Shown: in pieces, positions 50,547-63,272 of the stretch
How the letters are laid out: each line of letters starts with the position of its first letter
Position numbering within the stretch: position 1 is the first letter of the stretch
Assembly (NCBI GenBank): GCA_950106755.1
Contig: OX467083.1
Location: forward strand, 25,787,029-25,851,028
Length of the DNA stretch: 64,000 bases
Reading direction: 5' to 3'
From: Climacium dendroides
Lineage: Eukaryota; Streptophyta; Bryopsida; Hypnales; Climaciaceae
Program-made: the position numbers and the translations under genes
The notes under the pieces: model-generated
The model's database searches: none
Seen by the model: only the letters and a program-made list of their open reading frames with translations
Told to the model about the DNA's origin: nothing

Positions 50547-51895
50547 GAGGAGGGCGCCGGTTAGGGCTAGTGTAGAATAGTGAATTTGGTTCGAAGAGCC
50601 TGGAGCACAAATTGTATCGACATTGTACACCTAATGTTCGCGCCAAATTTGAGATTGGTTTAGTAAGTAGAGCTGCAGGGTCCGCTTTTGTAACATTCTT
50701 TTTCACCGTTGTTTTCAGAGTTTCTTTTCTTGCACTTGTCATTTGACAATAGCAATCTTCTCCTTTATGAAGATGTCTTTGCCTAAAGAAATTCAAATTG
50801 ATTTTTGTTTGGGAGGCTATTATTGGATGAACAATGTTGCGTAATATGTCTGTGACAGGAGGGAAGGTTGCACTGATACATGAGACTCTTCTCTTTCTAG
50901 GGCAGGGTTTGTTCTTTTTATTCGGATGGACTCGTCTGATGATGGCCTTTCTGTCAATTGAAATAATGTAGGAGTTTTGAAACTGGAACTGTTCGTGAGG
51001 ACTGATGGTCTGGTTATCATGCCTCTTAGCAAAATTAGGGTTAGACAATGGTTGTACAACATGTGCGTACGCATTTCTTGCCTGTCAGTCTATTTTACAT
51101 TCTGAATTTTTGCAGGTAATGCGATGTGTGATTGAAGGACGAGTGTGCTAATGCAGGTCAAATTATGTTGATCAATGCTGTTTTTAGTACACAGGATATT
51201 CTAAATAAGTGCTCTCTCTGAAGTTGTTTAAGGTCTGGGTAAGGAATTGACATGCCTGACCAGCAATGTATTGTGCAGCGTGAGATTTGTTTCTGAGTTG
51301 GATTAGTTGAGTGATCCTTGAGCAAGTACTAATCAATGGCAGGTATGAGATCCAGAAAATTTATGCTCGGTCGGCACATGTAGACCCAATTTCAACAATG
51401 AATATTCGTGAGAGGAGAATTCGTCTCAAATGTGGCTAAATTTAGCAAAGATTCTAGCAAAGATTTTCTTATCTGCAAAAAACTGTGAATGTTTAGCACA
51501 TTTAGCACTGTTTTCAGTAGTTTGAGCTATTTGTGAAAATCTTATTTGCAAACGCTGGTTGTGAGGAGTCGGTTATGCAAGGGGTGGTTTTCAAATGCTC
51601 ATTGGCCTCTGAATGGCCTCTTTTTTGTCCTATCTTCTCATTCATGCTAAATCACAACATGGAACAGCAACCCCTGGTTTGTTGCAAATTCATCTTGCAG
51701 TCTCAATGTGCCTTGCCACAGAATAACAGTTGACACGAATGCCTCTTTTATTCAACTTAACGTGACCATCATCTTCCTCAATATTGCAGATCACCAAGAA
51801 ATAGTAGCAAATGCCTCGAGTGCTTGAAGGGTTGAAACAAGAACATGAATTAGATGTCATCACCAAATGCTCAATTCCATGAGTTGAGGACAAAA

Positions 51896-52119
51896 ATGGG
51901 GAATTTCATTAAAATGGTGACAATCCGCATGCCATTTACGCAAGTCAAGAGCACTTACAACAGTGCCTCTCAACATGTCAACCTCATAGATGTGCCAATT
52001 TTGTTCCTAACAAGTCCAAATTGCAATGCAACTCCCATGTTTCTTCACCCTATGCCATCTTTCTATGAATTTCTTCCATTTTGGAGTCCCCTTGGTGCCA
52101 TTTTAATGAAATTCCCCAT
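51896..52119. mobile_element. MITE-like element with 22-bp perfect inverted termini
   Basis: Positions 51896-51917 (ATGGGGAATTTCATTAAAAT plus GG) are exactly reverse complemented at 52098-52119. The interior is non-coding. No clear target duplication was found. Confidence 0.55.
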
Positions 52120-53220
52120 AAAAGGATATTAGACGTATACTGTATCATTCTGAAAATATAACCTGGTAATTGGAGGCTTAACTTTCTGAACTGACCAGAG
52201 TCTCTGCAGTAGTTACTTCCCGATTTGAAGACCTAAAGCTATTGTAGCCAATTGATGTGTTAATACGTGTTATAAGCGAGTTTCGGAGTAGTTTAGGAGG
52301 CAACTGACTGTTCAACATTGAGTGTCTGCAAAAGTGTGAAGGGACTCACCCACATTCTTCAAGGACTCTTCCAACGTTGGGAGTTCGAGTGGATGATGAT
52401 TTTGGACCAGATACAGCTTCTAAAACCACAACTGACACACAAATGCGAATGGACGTACATTGTGGGGAGTTTTGTCAAATGATGAGAACATCTTACGAGT
52501 ACTAATGAAAATCCGTCGTGATGCGTGACTGTTACTAGGCCAGTACTCCATTAAGCTTATGCCCTGATGAGAATACAACAGCGGCAATGAGAGTCGGCGG
52601 TGCACTAGCTATTTGCAGAAGGAGGAGCCCATGCCACAACTTTTTCTACTCGATGGACCTCACACATCGGCCATGTACTGGAATCAAGTGAACAGGTGCT
52701 CTGGTGGGTTCCAGTAAAAGCTCCTGTGACCCTCAGCCTTCAAAGTTTCTGTGGCGACTGATTTTCAGGTGCACTTTCCATCTTTTCAGTTGTAAATGAA
52801 TTTCAGGAATTCAGTATATAGCTTAACTTACCTGTCCGCTGCCCTGAGATGTGTTGCATGGATTGAGCCGCGTCGATGTCGACCTAACCTATGATGCCGT
52901 GCTAGTACTGAAATTTCCTCCTAGTGCCGCCTGTACAGTACAGTACAGCACAGCGAATTATAGATGGCATTTCACCACGGCACGTTGCATTGCGGCTTCC
53001 TGGCTGCCCCCCCCCTGCGTTAAAATTTTGTGGGTGATTGTCATGTGAAAAGAGCCCGCCTTGTGCAACAAGTCTGCTTCGATATTTTGGGGTTTTCCTG
53101 CTAGCAAAGCTGACTCGGAGAGGTTGCGATGTGATTTAATATAATGTACATTCTTTTTGGTAGGTTACTGTACTATATCGACTTGAGCGTGTTGCAAGGC
53201 AGCTGGCTTTCGTGGGTTGC

Positions 53221-53268
53221 AGAAAGAGCAGCAGAAAGAGCAGCAGAAAGAGCGGCAGAATGAGCAGC
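53221..53268 (+). repeat. 12-bp tandem repeat AGAAAGAGCAGC
   Basis: Nearly four copies lie end to end, with single changes in the last two. Confidence 0.85.
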
Positions 53269-54152
53269 ATGTGAGAGAATGCCTTGTGAGAATTTTGTAA
53301 AATTGATAAAATAATGTTACCTTCAAGATGCGAGCAAAGGGCGGGGGGTGACAGCAACGGGTGGTGGGCACGAGGCCGTCAGCTGGCATAGGGCCCACGG
53401 CTTTGCACTTCGAAGCTGGCCCGATTACCGTCCCTTTCCGCCGTCCCTGACTCCAACCTCACCAGTAGTTTATAACAGAGTCCCAGACTTCCGATTCTTC
53501 CGAGTCTGCCATTGCACTTTCGCAAGTGCTTCTGTAACTTTAGGATCTCTTGCAACATTTCGGTTGCAGTAGTTTCTGTAGATACTGTTCAGTGTTGCGA
53601 AGAGGAGACGGATCGCACGCTCATCTACCGAATCATCTTGTAGCTGTAGTGTGGGGACTGTTGGGATTCTACGTTGCGGTGGCTTCCACCGACTTGCTGT
53701 TCAAACCGACAGTACTGCAAGGTAAGCTTGTGTTTCATCAAGATACAGTACTTGAGATGCAAGTGTTTGAACTCCGTGCTAGTTTTCAGACTTTTCGTAA
53801 GTGCTTACAGTCACCCCTTTCCGGAATGTGTTCATCTTTTCTGTAGTGGTTGAATGCAGCCTGTTCTTGAATAGTTTATACATCGGGACTCTGGGAAACA
53901 ATTTGCACAGCTATCAGAGTCTATTAGCAAGTATTTTATTAGTATTTCAAGGAATTAGTATTTCAAGGAATATTTAAGTTTCGAATTCTGTTTGTTTCTT
54001 TCTTCCAACTCAACAATCAACATACTTCTGTCTGTATCTTGCTTCATGTTTCGGTGTCGTCAGAAATTCGTACTCTCCAAATGTTGCATTGCTTCAAGGT
54101 TTGGCTTCTGATACGATCTGTGTGGACAGTGTTCTCGCACGTCATTGCAGTC

Positions 54153-56136
54153 ATGCCCACGATGGAGTTGCCCACGGGTTCCAATGGAGTTTCCAACGGC
54201 GAGATCAAGTCAGGGAAACAATCATTTATCAATGAGGATTGGGCCCGCAGCACCGAGATCTTCGAGTACGCAAGTTCCGCCAACCCTGCGATGACTCCCA
54301 TCCCCATCCACAAGCTAGACGCCAACGAGCACACAACAGGGCCGAGTCGAGTGACGGCCCTGGATATCAGCAAGGCTATCGGCATTGAACACTATCCTGC
54401 CACTTCTCCCAACCTTCTTGCCTCTTTTGTTCGAATCTGTGTTGGGGAGTCGGTTACTACGAACGCATGTGCTACCTCACAAGCTTTTTATGTTATTCAC
54501 GGTCGAGGCCATTCGCAGAATGGATTGGGAGTGGTAGAGTGGAGCACAGGGGACCTTTTTGTGTTCCCTTCCAGCTCCGAAGAGTCGCCGTGCACGCACT
54601 TCTGTACGGACGATGAAGGAACTGGAGGCGCTGGGCTGTACTGGGTGTCAGATGCTCCCCTGCTATCGTATCTTGGCGTTGTGCCCAAAGTTCAAAAGTT
54701 CAAGTCTGCTTACTTCAGGTGAGGACAAACTCTGAGTATTTCAGGATAGTGGAGTTATTCTTTGGGGATGCGTTATTTAAAAGCAGTAGGGGTCAATCAA
54801 AAGTTTTGTAAGAAAGTGATGACCCTGATTGAAACTGCAGGTGCTGGAAAACCAGTTCTGGTCATTGGAGATTAGGGTTGAATCTCTTATGAGTTAAAGG
54901 AGAATTCCAGTGTACGTCTGTTGATGAGAAGGGAGGTTTTGCGGATGTGAGATTGTACCTGAAAATTTGACTTAGCATCATGATTGTGCAGTCGAAAGGT
55001 GCTGCTTGACAACGTCGAGAGAGTTCGACATGAGCCTGGAGCGCAGCACCGCAATCGACTTGGGATCTTACTGGGCAACAAAGATACGCCCGAAACCAAG
55101 ACATTGACACATGTTTTATGGTCGTTGCTGAATGTTCTGCCTGCAGGTCAGTTTCCACTTTGCCTGTGCACATTTTCTTTCTATTTTCACTCATCCGCCT
55201 CCCTAATGGCTCACTCTAAAATTGCACATTCCCTGTATATGTCAAATTGTATGGATTTTGTGTATATCGAATTGAACAGATCCCAGCCCTGTCTGATGTC
55301 GCTGCTTTGTTTTCTGTAAAAAAACGAAAGGATAATTTTGAATTTTGAGAAAAATGCTCATCCGGTAGGTTGGAGTTGTTTTGGATTCTCATTACTGACA
55401 ACCTGGTGTGACGGGTCGTATTTGAATGATACAGGAGAAGTGCAAAGACCACATCGTCACAACTCAGTTGCGTTGGATTTGGCTGTTTATGCTCCACCAG
55501 GAACGTATACACTGATGGGCAAAGAGCTTGACAGCCAAGGGTGGGTCAAGGATCCAGTCAGGTACGATCCTAAACTGATCAAATTCCTCAGTACGGTATT
55601 AAAATGATAGCACATCATAACATATTTTTGAGTTCATCTCCTCGCACCCTCGGCCCATCTCCTATTCAGGGAGAATCAAGGTTACCATGATCCTCTGAAC
55701 TTTTTAACTTAAACGAAGTCCACTAACATGTTGAGTTTAACATTTGAAAGTAAAATCAAAGGACTGATGAGTCATCACGGTCCTTAAATTGCTTGACTGC
55801 AATTTTAGTACTGTACACCCACCAGCAGATTCGAGAAAAAACTGATCAAGAATCAGTTTTTTCAGTGTATCGTCAGTGACTGCAAGATCGAGAATGTTAT
55901 GCTGTATTTTATATCTTCCTCATTCGTGGCATTGTTTTGACAATGCAAACAGGGTTGACTGGACAACGGGGTCGATCTTCATAACACCGCCCGGCTGGTG
56001 GCACAGTCACCACAATGACTCCGGGGAGGAAGCCTGGGTGTTACCCATCCAAGATGCAGGCCTGTACACCCACCAGCGGACTCTGGACATTCGATTCTCT
56101 GACGATGAAGTGGCATCTGCAAACAAGAAGGAATAG
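54153..56136 (+). CDS. Bicupin, gentisate 1,2-dioxygenase-like
   Basis: Gentisate dioxygenase and relatives are Fe(II) bicupins that cleave hydroxylated aromatic rings; activity here is unproven. Four exons, 54153-54718, 54992-55146, 55435-55561 and 55953-56136, join in phase to 343 residues. The first ATG follows an acceptor-like CATTGCAG, so a leader intron is likely; an alternative ATG lies at 54162. The N-terminal cupin (about 95-175, ATSQAFYVIHGRGHS, WSTGDLFVFP) lacks the usual HxH. The C-terminal cupin has PHRH (His247, His249), APPGTYTLMGKE, GSIFITPPGWWHSHHNDSGE (His300-His303) and THQRTLDIRF, so metal would bind in the second domain. No targeting peptide is clear, so it is probably cytosolic. 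A general sugar- or phenol-type cupin enzyme is an alternative. Confidence 0.82.
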
Positions 56137-58194
56137 TCTCATCAAATGAGACCAAGTGGGGAACACATTGCAACCTAGGATCTTATGCTTTCCTTCTCTT
56201 GCAGGGATTCTGCAATTTCCAGCTTGGCTCGCTGGATTTGTAGTAGTCAGGATTTGCACATTAGTTAATTGAATGCGCACATTGCCGCGTCTGAACATAT
56301 TCGAAACCGTGGTGCCTATGTAGCGAGGAGGCGTTTAAGTGATGGATGCAGAAACGGTAGACCGTTAATACTTCGTTGTTTATTGGATGAGTCGATTCTT
56401 GGCTCGAATGTATCAAGGGAATACTTGGATAAATAATTTGATGTGAGAAGACCATGAAACTATCTACCTGATCGTATTTTTAACCTGGTTTTATGAAGCT
56501 ATAGGGATGCATGATCCAGTGCGAGTGGCGTAAAGTATGACTCACTTCGCTAATTGTCGATGGCATTGACCACATCTTTGAAATCATTGTCGACGGTAAT
56601 AGCGACCAACAATCTCACACTTTCAAATTACAGAAGAAAGTATTACACAGTGATCTCAACAGTTTTAGCTGCAGTACCCAAAGATCTCTGCACAGTTCTC
56701 TACATCTCCCACTCCCAACCCAGTGGATAAGATCGCTTGAAGTGAAGCAATCACGGTACCTTACCAACATTACCAAACAGCGAGTGCATCGAAGTGAAGC
56801 GACAAAGTGGCTCTGATGGGACAAGTAATAAATTCACTGGCCTCCTTCGTTTGCACAAACATGTGCTTCAAATACATGGTGTCAGTCGTCGTCCACACCG
56901 CCGCTTCCCCACCGTCGTCCACGGACATCCGTAAAGGAACAAGCTTTTTATCCACCATGTTGGCCGTCAAGTCCTCAGGAAGCACCGGCATCGTCATCTC
57001 CAGAGCCTTCAATCAGATTGCGGTGCATCATGAAGTACCGCACATTTGATCGAACTACACCTAGAGTTCAGAGTGAAGTAAACCCGGAAGTTACGAGAGC
57101 GATTCGAAGTAGTTCCAGTAAGAAACAGTACTTACAAAATCATGGTGAGAGAATCCTCAAATGGTGATCGGAACTGCAACTGAAGTGGTATTGGAATTGT
57201 AGCAAAAGTGAGGGAGATTCATTTAACATCTTCGAAGCTAAACCGTTTTCCCATTGCTTTTCACAGTAGTTGAAATATTAGCGGTGTAGCTCCTTCCGTC
57301 AGACACAATGCCGGTGGCACATCCCTGTAACGACGCTACAGGGAATGGCTTCGTTAACAATGCATTCTAAGAAACTGTAGAGACGAAGAATGCTTCTATT
57401 CATCTAAGTACCTGAATTTTTTTGGCTAACTACCTTGCTGATAAGGTCGCGTCCTTGCAGGAATATGTAGCAGCACCCTTTTAAATTTCGATCTATCAGT
57501 TTCAAGGTCGGGTAATTCTGATCAGGCAGTGATCAATGGATGACGTTTAAGTCTAATGCTGTTAAAGAAGGTCCATTTCGAAACCAGGTTGGCATGATCT
57601 CTAAAATATTTACCCATAACGACATGAACATGATTCGTTTTTTGAGTTTTCTCTCGGTCTGGCCTGCAACTTTTCAATATTCCGAGGCATGATGTTGCAC
57701 AGCAGCGGCCACAGCCAGCTTAAACCTTCAGATTGCCTGTCGATTGACCAAAACGTAATCACCTCTCTCAATTGCATGACGTTCTGCGTGGGGTTTCACA
57801 AGTTGAGCCCTCACATTCAAATCCTTGTGCAATGTAAGATGTCGCAGTTTCAAGTGTCTGCACTATGTAACAGTATAGCTACCGCAGCACCTCGAGATTA
57901 TTCCAACAACATCTGAGACTGTCGGGAATGGAATGCTATCATATCAGCACTGACACCACAAATTTCACTTCGATCACAAAGAACAAACTTCCAACGTGAA
58001 TTAGCAGAATCAGAGTCTAAACTTTATTGCAGGTTCATATATACTATAGAATCATTTGATGAGGCGAAGCTACTATCCACATCACGTAATCGTTATTATA
58101 TTCCCAATCTGACCCGCTAAATTGGGATTACAGCACGCAATCAACAAGCTGCTACAATGAAGGTCTGGAATCGATCGTTGTGCTCGCTCGTCTC
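56137..58194. other. Intergenic region between bicupin and PLAT genes
   Basis: The two genes converge here. The interval should hold both 3' UTRs. A few short opposing frames around 56770-57050 show no domain. Nothing else is supported. Confidence 0.5.
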
Positions 58195-60210
58195 TCAAGC
58201 GGGACACGAGCTGACAACGCGGGAGAGCGAATACGGAGGCTCATCCTTGGCCAACCACTCAAACACATTGAACACATGCGTCTGGTACAGCAGGGACACC
58301 GTGACCGTGTTCACAAACCAGCCTGGGTTGGGGCCCGCATCGTCATGCGACAAATGCATTTTGCAAATGTGCTGAATACAATCCCCCACCACGGTGAACG
58401 TGTCGGTGGCGCCCTGGTTGAAGTTCCGGCTCTGGCTGCGGAGGTTCACGAACAGCACCGAGCTCCCGTACTTGTCGAAAAACTCCACGTTCACGTCTGC
58501 CTGTGTGCCTGCTCCTTCGATGTTCCCCGTGCTCGTGATTATCGTGTACGTGCACTGGTTGTACTGTCATTCATGGGCCCATTCCAAGGTCATCAGTAAA
58601 CCACCGACTTGATACAATCCAACAAGAGAAAATTGTTCCTTCACCAGCAACAAAAGCTTGCTCTTTTAATGTAACAATCTTTTAATGCAACAAAAACTTG
58701 CAAACAGGAATCTACAGTAATCTCACTGCAGATTCAACCCCTCAATCTCAACATTTAAATTTTGCACGCATGATATCACACCATTCGCTTAGATAAGTAT
58801 CCTAGTGCCCAACAGCTCTGCTATAGATTGGTTTTCCATAAACTCATTCCTTGAGGTTCAAATTGTGAACTGGGAGAGCTCTTGTTTTGGAAGCAAGAGA
58901 AATCGAAGGAATATTTAAAATTGTTTAATTTGAAAACAAAAAATAATACTTAGAATAGAATATTGAAACTTCATCTTGATTGTATATCTAAAAACATTTC
59001 AAATTTGAAAATGTGTAGTTTCTAGAACTCATTGAATGAATATATATACAACTCTTTAATACATCAGGACACATTATAATGTTCTCAGAATTGATTTTCT
59101 ACCAAATCCGTACCACATTTCCTCAGTGCACGATTTTTGTCACATTTGGATTAAACTTGGAAAACCCAAAACAAGAAAAAACCATGCGCTAGACCTACCT
59201 GCATGGCACTCACCATGGTGGTATGCGCCATAGTGCTGTTGTCTTCTGCTGGAGGAGACTGGTTGGATTCACCTCCAGATTCAGGAGCAGGCACCGGACT
59301 CATCACCGGAGCACTATAAGGCGCCCCAACAGGAACATATACACCACCACCACCGTAAGGAACTCCAGTACTACGAGGTGGTGCCCCCGGGGCCAATGCA
59401 CCAGGATCGGTACTACATTGCCCTGGCACCGAGTCCGTGTGCACCAACAACTGATTACTGCCAGTTCCATCGATACTAGACAGCCTCCTCGAGTGCTTGC
59501 CATTGAGAGCTGTTCTGTCTTCGTCTGGAGGTGGTGGTGGCGACTGGTGCAGCCTTGATGGGTGAGGTGAGGGAGGAGTCATAGATGGCAGAGGGGCGGA
59601 GTCGTCATCCGTGACTGGAGGTGGAGGTGGAGGAGACGGAGGATGACGAACGTAATGGTGCGCTGGAGGTGGCCATGTGATTCGAAGCGGCGGTGGGGGC
59701 GGATGCTTCCACCATGGCACTGGTGGTGGTGGAGGGGAGTCCACTGAGTAGGATTCCTTTGCCTTCATGAACCTGCAGAACCGGTTACTAATCAGCCATT
59801 ATGTTTTTACAAATTATCAACTCGCCATCAAAACTTTAGACGAATTGTCAGAACCGGTTGCAAATCAGCCAGTGTTTTTACAAATTATCATTTCGCTATG
59901 AAAACTTTAGGCAAATTTTCAGAACCGGGCACAAATCAGCCATTATATTTTTGCGAATTCTCGATTCACCATCAAAACTTTAGGCAAATTGTCAAGCTAC
60001 ACTTCATAAAATTTGAAGTAATAATACAAAGAATAACTGAAGCATATTAATGAAGAACTGATTAACAATAAAGAGTTTAAGATTCTGTCTGGTTTGGCTC
60101 AAAGTCTCCCCGGATACGGACCTCGAGCCTGCCACTGAGCCACACATGAGGGCTAACACAACCGATGCCACGAACAGCTTTCTAGGTTCATTGCTTGAGA
60201 AGGAACTCAT
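58195..60210 (-). CDS. Secreted proline-rich protein with C-terminal PLAT/LH2 domain
   Basis: PLAT domains are beta-sandwiches linked to lipid or membrane binding; plant single-PLAT proteins act in stress responses. Three exons on the minus strand, 60210-60122, 59772-59199 and 58563-58195, join in phase to 343 residues. Residues 1-28 form a signal peptide (LFVASVVLALMCGSVAG). Residues 33-220 are extensin-like with SPPPPPVPWW, HPPPPPLR and HPPSPPPPPP blocks, then a Gly/Pro/Ser region. The PLAT domain starts at CTYTIITSTGNIEGAGTQAD and continues with VNVEFFDKYGSSVLFVNLRS, LSHDDAGPNPGWFVNTVTVS and FNVFEWLAKDEPPYSL. The Pro-rich part would be hydroxylated and glycosylated in a plant secretory pathway, placing the PLAT domain in the wall. 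Ordinary plant PLAT proteins lack it. Confidence 0.85.
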
Positions 60211-63074
60211 GTTTGCAGACCTCGGATGTGACCTCTACCTACTGTAGGGCTTGGCAGACAATTCTAAGAAATGAAGGGAAATGTGGAGGGAAGTAATTGA
60301 AGGAGTCATGCACTGGCATGGAGGAGTGAGCTAGCACTGTGGGAGTGAGGGATGAAGATGGAGATAAACACACCTGATGAGAAGCTTAAATAACAAGGGC
60401 ACTGGTTGAAAGGGATTGAATCGGAAAGAATCCCAAGACTGACGTTGTGTGCAATGGAACGTCCTTCATCTCCACTGGTGCGAGGGACACGGATTCTGGA
60501 TTGCCATTATTCTCGGTTATCTGAAGGTAGGAGGACAAGAGTCAGTACACTCCAATCCCTAAGGACTGAGATTTAATGGTTTCAAAATGATAGACTTGAT
60601 CGATCTTGCGCACTTGACAACTTATCTTTGAATGTAGCACACCTGCCACACACTGAAACTATGTTAAAGTGAAAAAAATGGGAACCCAGATGGTAGAATG
60701 AAGAGGATGAGCAGTGTACATGGTACCATGACACTATAACGCCTCAATGATATAGTATGTAAGCTCGGCAGATTACCGAGCTCCAGATTCCAGAACCAAC
60801 TACCTCGTGTCCACAATCTCCAATCCTAACATCCAAAGTCTGACTGCCCGCTATCGTTACACACACGATTCATCATAACAATACTCTCACAGCAATTCCA
60901 CACGCAGAAAAGAATGTACAGACACATCCCAATCATTCAAACATGAGGACATTTCCGAAGTACCATTGTAGCATGTATAACTTCCGAAATGGAACCGTAA
61001 AAGTACAATTGGGTGTAGTTAATTATATATCCCACAGAACTCGACCCCCTGATATTGACCTTTCCAGCAGTGACACTAACATACTCTGATACTCCTATTC
61101 CTGGAACCCAGCAGGTTTACTAAACTCTGTGACTGGCCGCTAACGTTTACGAAGTTACTCACAGGCTCATCACAGAGATATTCTCACAGAAATTTATTCC
61201 ACACGCGGCAAAGAATGTACAGAAATGTCCGAATCGTCTTATGCTACAAATTTGATGGCCTTCCAAAGTACTTCGTCATAATGTCAGTTCTGGCATATAT
61301 AACCTCCGAAATGAAACTGTAAAAGTACTACTGGAAGTAATAAATTATCTCGTTGATCTGTAATAAACTGGACAGTCACTAGGATATATCTTTCAGCAGA
61401 GAGATCTTACTTTTACCCTCTCGAACCTGATCGTAAAAGATCAACAGCTACTTGTGAATAAAATTACCACCCGATTTGCCCCCAGGGACCCCGATACCTA
61501 TGTAGAGAAGTGAACACCCAAAAATTTGTTTCCAGAGTTCACCTTGTGACCTCAATCCGTAGCTGGACCACTGATGTCAAAGAGCCACGATACGAGAATA
61601 TGTAAAAACTAAAGGTTTTCAGCACCTTTACACAAAGATTAACCTGACCAGGGATGCTGAACTGAAAAATAACGGTAACAGCGTCACAATATACGAAACA
61701 GACCACCAAGTTGCCACCAGGATATTAGAATCTCCTCAGAACATCAGCTAAACTTTATTACCAAACCAGTTCTGTAAGGATATAACATGGCATTCAATTC
61801 ACAAACAACTCTGGAGAAAATTCTATTACCGGGGACGTCAATGAATACACGAAAAAGCAGTCATTCTTTAAAATTTCTGAGATAGACCTCTTGCAAGACA
61901 TAAGATAACAGCGACACTAAACCAATGAAATTTCTCTACACATTTGCAGACTTTCAGATGGCATCCAGCAAGGCAAATGTTCTTCATTACAAGCACCACT
62001 CACCCTTCTCGACCATTCCCGACGAACAGACAAGTAATCGGTAGAAACAACGCACATAAGACAAGCCAGCACGATCCATGCCAGCGTCAATAGAACCAAA
62101 CATCAAATCAATAAACGAAAGACTTAGTAGAGAATGCGACAGGTCCAATTTGCAATGAGATATATTAAAAATTTCAAACAATGGTTGACAGAGACATCAG
62201 CTTAAATTGCTTCAACCCGGTCAATGGCACTAACCTTGCGAGTTACTAAAAACTTCGCAAATCCTCATCAGCAAACTTGCACTCTGCTGGAATTCATAAA
62301 TCTGAGTTTGTGCTAGAAAAGATAAGAGAGTGCCCAAATCTGGTCAAGATAATCGGCGTAACAAATAATCTATCCTATAACACCGAGAGTTGTAAAGAAA
62401 GCTGCCATCCCAGAGACTGTATCTACGATGAGTAGGCCATGACAATCACTGGGCGATGCAGGAATAAGCGTCACGTCGAACAGCGATTCATGCAGAAACG
62501 CACCATTGATAGAAAGAATCGATGCTGAAGAAGATCGTCAAGTGTATCCACAAACCATCCGACTACAAACCCCAGCATTTGGAGGAATGCAAGCGTCTCA
62601 TCACGCACAAATCTGCGTAAAGTCACGGCCTCACTGGGAGGATGCGTGCGGTTTCTATTTCTTGTTCTCCACAGCTCCAAATCCATGTTTGCTAAACTAG
62701 TCTCTTTTGGAGCGATTATGCCACTAGATCCTGTATGCACAACCACACGACATTGTCATGTTGAATTCGAGCTTTCGATCTGAACAATCCTTGCGTGATT
62801 TCATCTAGAGGAAAACTCCATTCAATTGTGGGTACGAACGCTGCTCAGGAGACACCACCCTCTGAAATATAAACTTTTGTTACATTCTCTCCGTGAAACA
62901 AGCAATGGGGATCCACTGAGCAGCACTCTACCCCAATTGCGAGACACTATACCAGACAGAATGAAACCCTAACTCAATTACCAAACCCTAATCAGGTGAA
63001 GACCAAGAAGTGATGGTGGTGAAGCAGGAGCTTGGAAACAAGCGGGGGCGGCACCTTGCACGCAATGGACGAAA
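60211..63074. other. Intergenic region between PLAT and CHCH-like genes
   Basis: This should contain the PLAT promoter and leader and the CHCH-like gene 3' region. Imperfect short repeats (for example AACCGGTT and CAAATCAGCC) occur within the adjacent PLAT intron rather than here. Two telo-box-like AAACCCTAA(C/T) motifs lie at about 62965-62993. No further gene is supported. Confidence 0.45.
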
Positions 63075-63272
63075 CTACTGCGATGCCTGGGAACTCGCGG
63101 CAGGGCGTGGCAGCGACGACTGCGCTCGCCGAGACGAAGAAGAAGAAGACGATTGCGACGATGACGCAGAGCAAGCAGTTTGGAAGGCCGCAATATGCTC
63201 CTTGCACTTCTCCCCGTCGCCCTTATGCTCCTCCAAACACTTCTTCAATGCCGCAACATCGCATGGAGTCAT
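63075..63272 (-). CDS. Small CHCH-like cysteine-patterned protein
   Basis: The 65-residue reading begins MTPCDVAALKKCLEEHKGDG and continues EKCKEHIAAFQTAC, giving cysteines at 4, 12, 23 and 34. Two helices with paired cysteines resemble the CHCH fold of small mitochondrial intermembrane-space proteins (assembly factors of respiratory complexes). The spacing here is C-X10-C in both long gaps rather than the usual CX9C. After residue 35 the sequence turns into a Ser-rich stretch, which may be a true tail or read-through into an intron, so the 3' end is uncertain. Longer opposite-strand frames lack any pattern. Confidence 0.55.
   Translation of the reverse strand: MTPCDVAALKKCLEEHKGDGEKCKEHIAAFQTACSASSSQSSSSSSSRRAQSSLPRPAASSQASQ

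Larger units (their letters stand above)
50547..53900. other. Intergenic region between YlmG and bicupin genes
   Basis: The first few hundred bases are probably YlmG 3' UTR. A small inverted-repeat element (51896-52119) and a 12-bp tandem repeat (53221-53268) lie within. Positions 53400-53900 may include leader exons of the bicupin transcript. No independent gene is supported. Confidence 0.5.

Noticed and set aside
50007..51048. Two long minus-strand frames (207 and 174 codons) over and after YlmG
   Set aside because: The first is the shadow of the GC-rich YlmG coding region and the second lies over its 3' UTR. Neither has a domain or a sensible composition.
56770..57049. Overlapping 75- to 80-codon frames on both strands
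   Set aside because: Both look superficially protein-like, but neither has homology I recognise, a splice context or a clear promoter, and they exclude one another.
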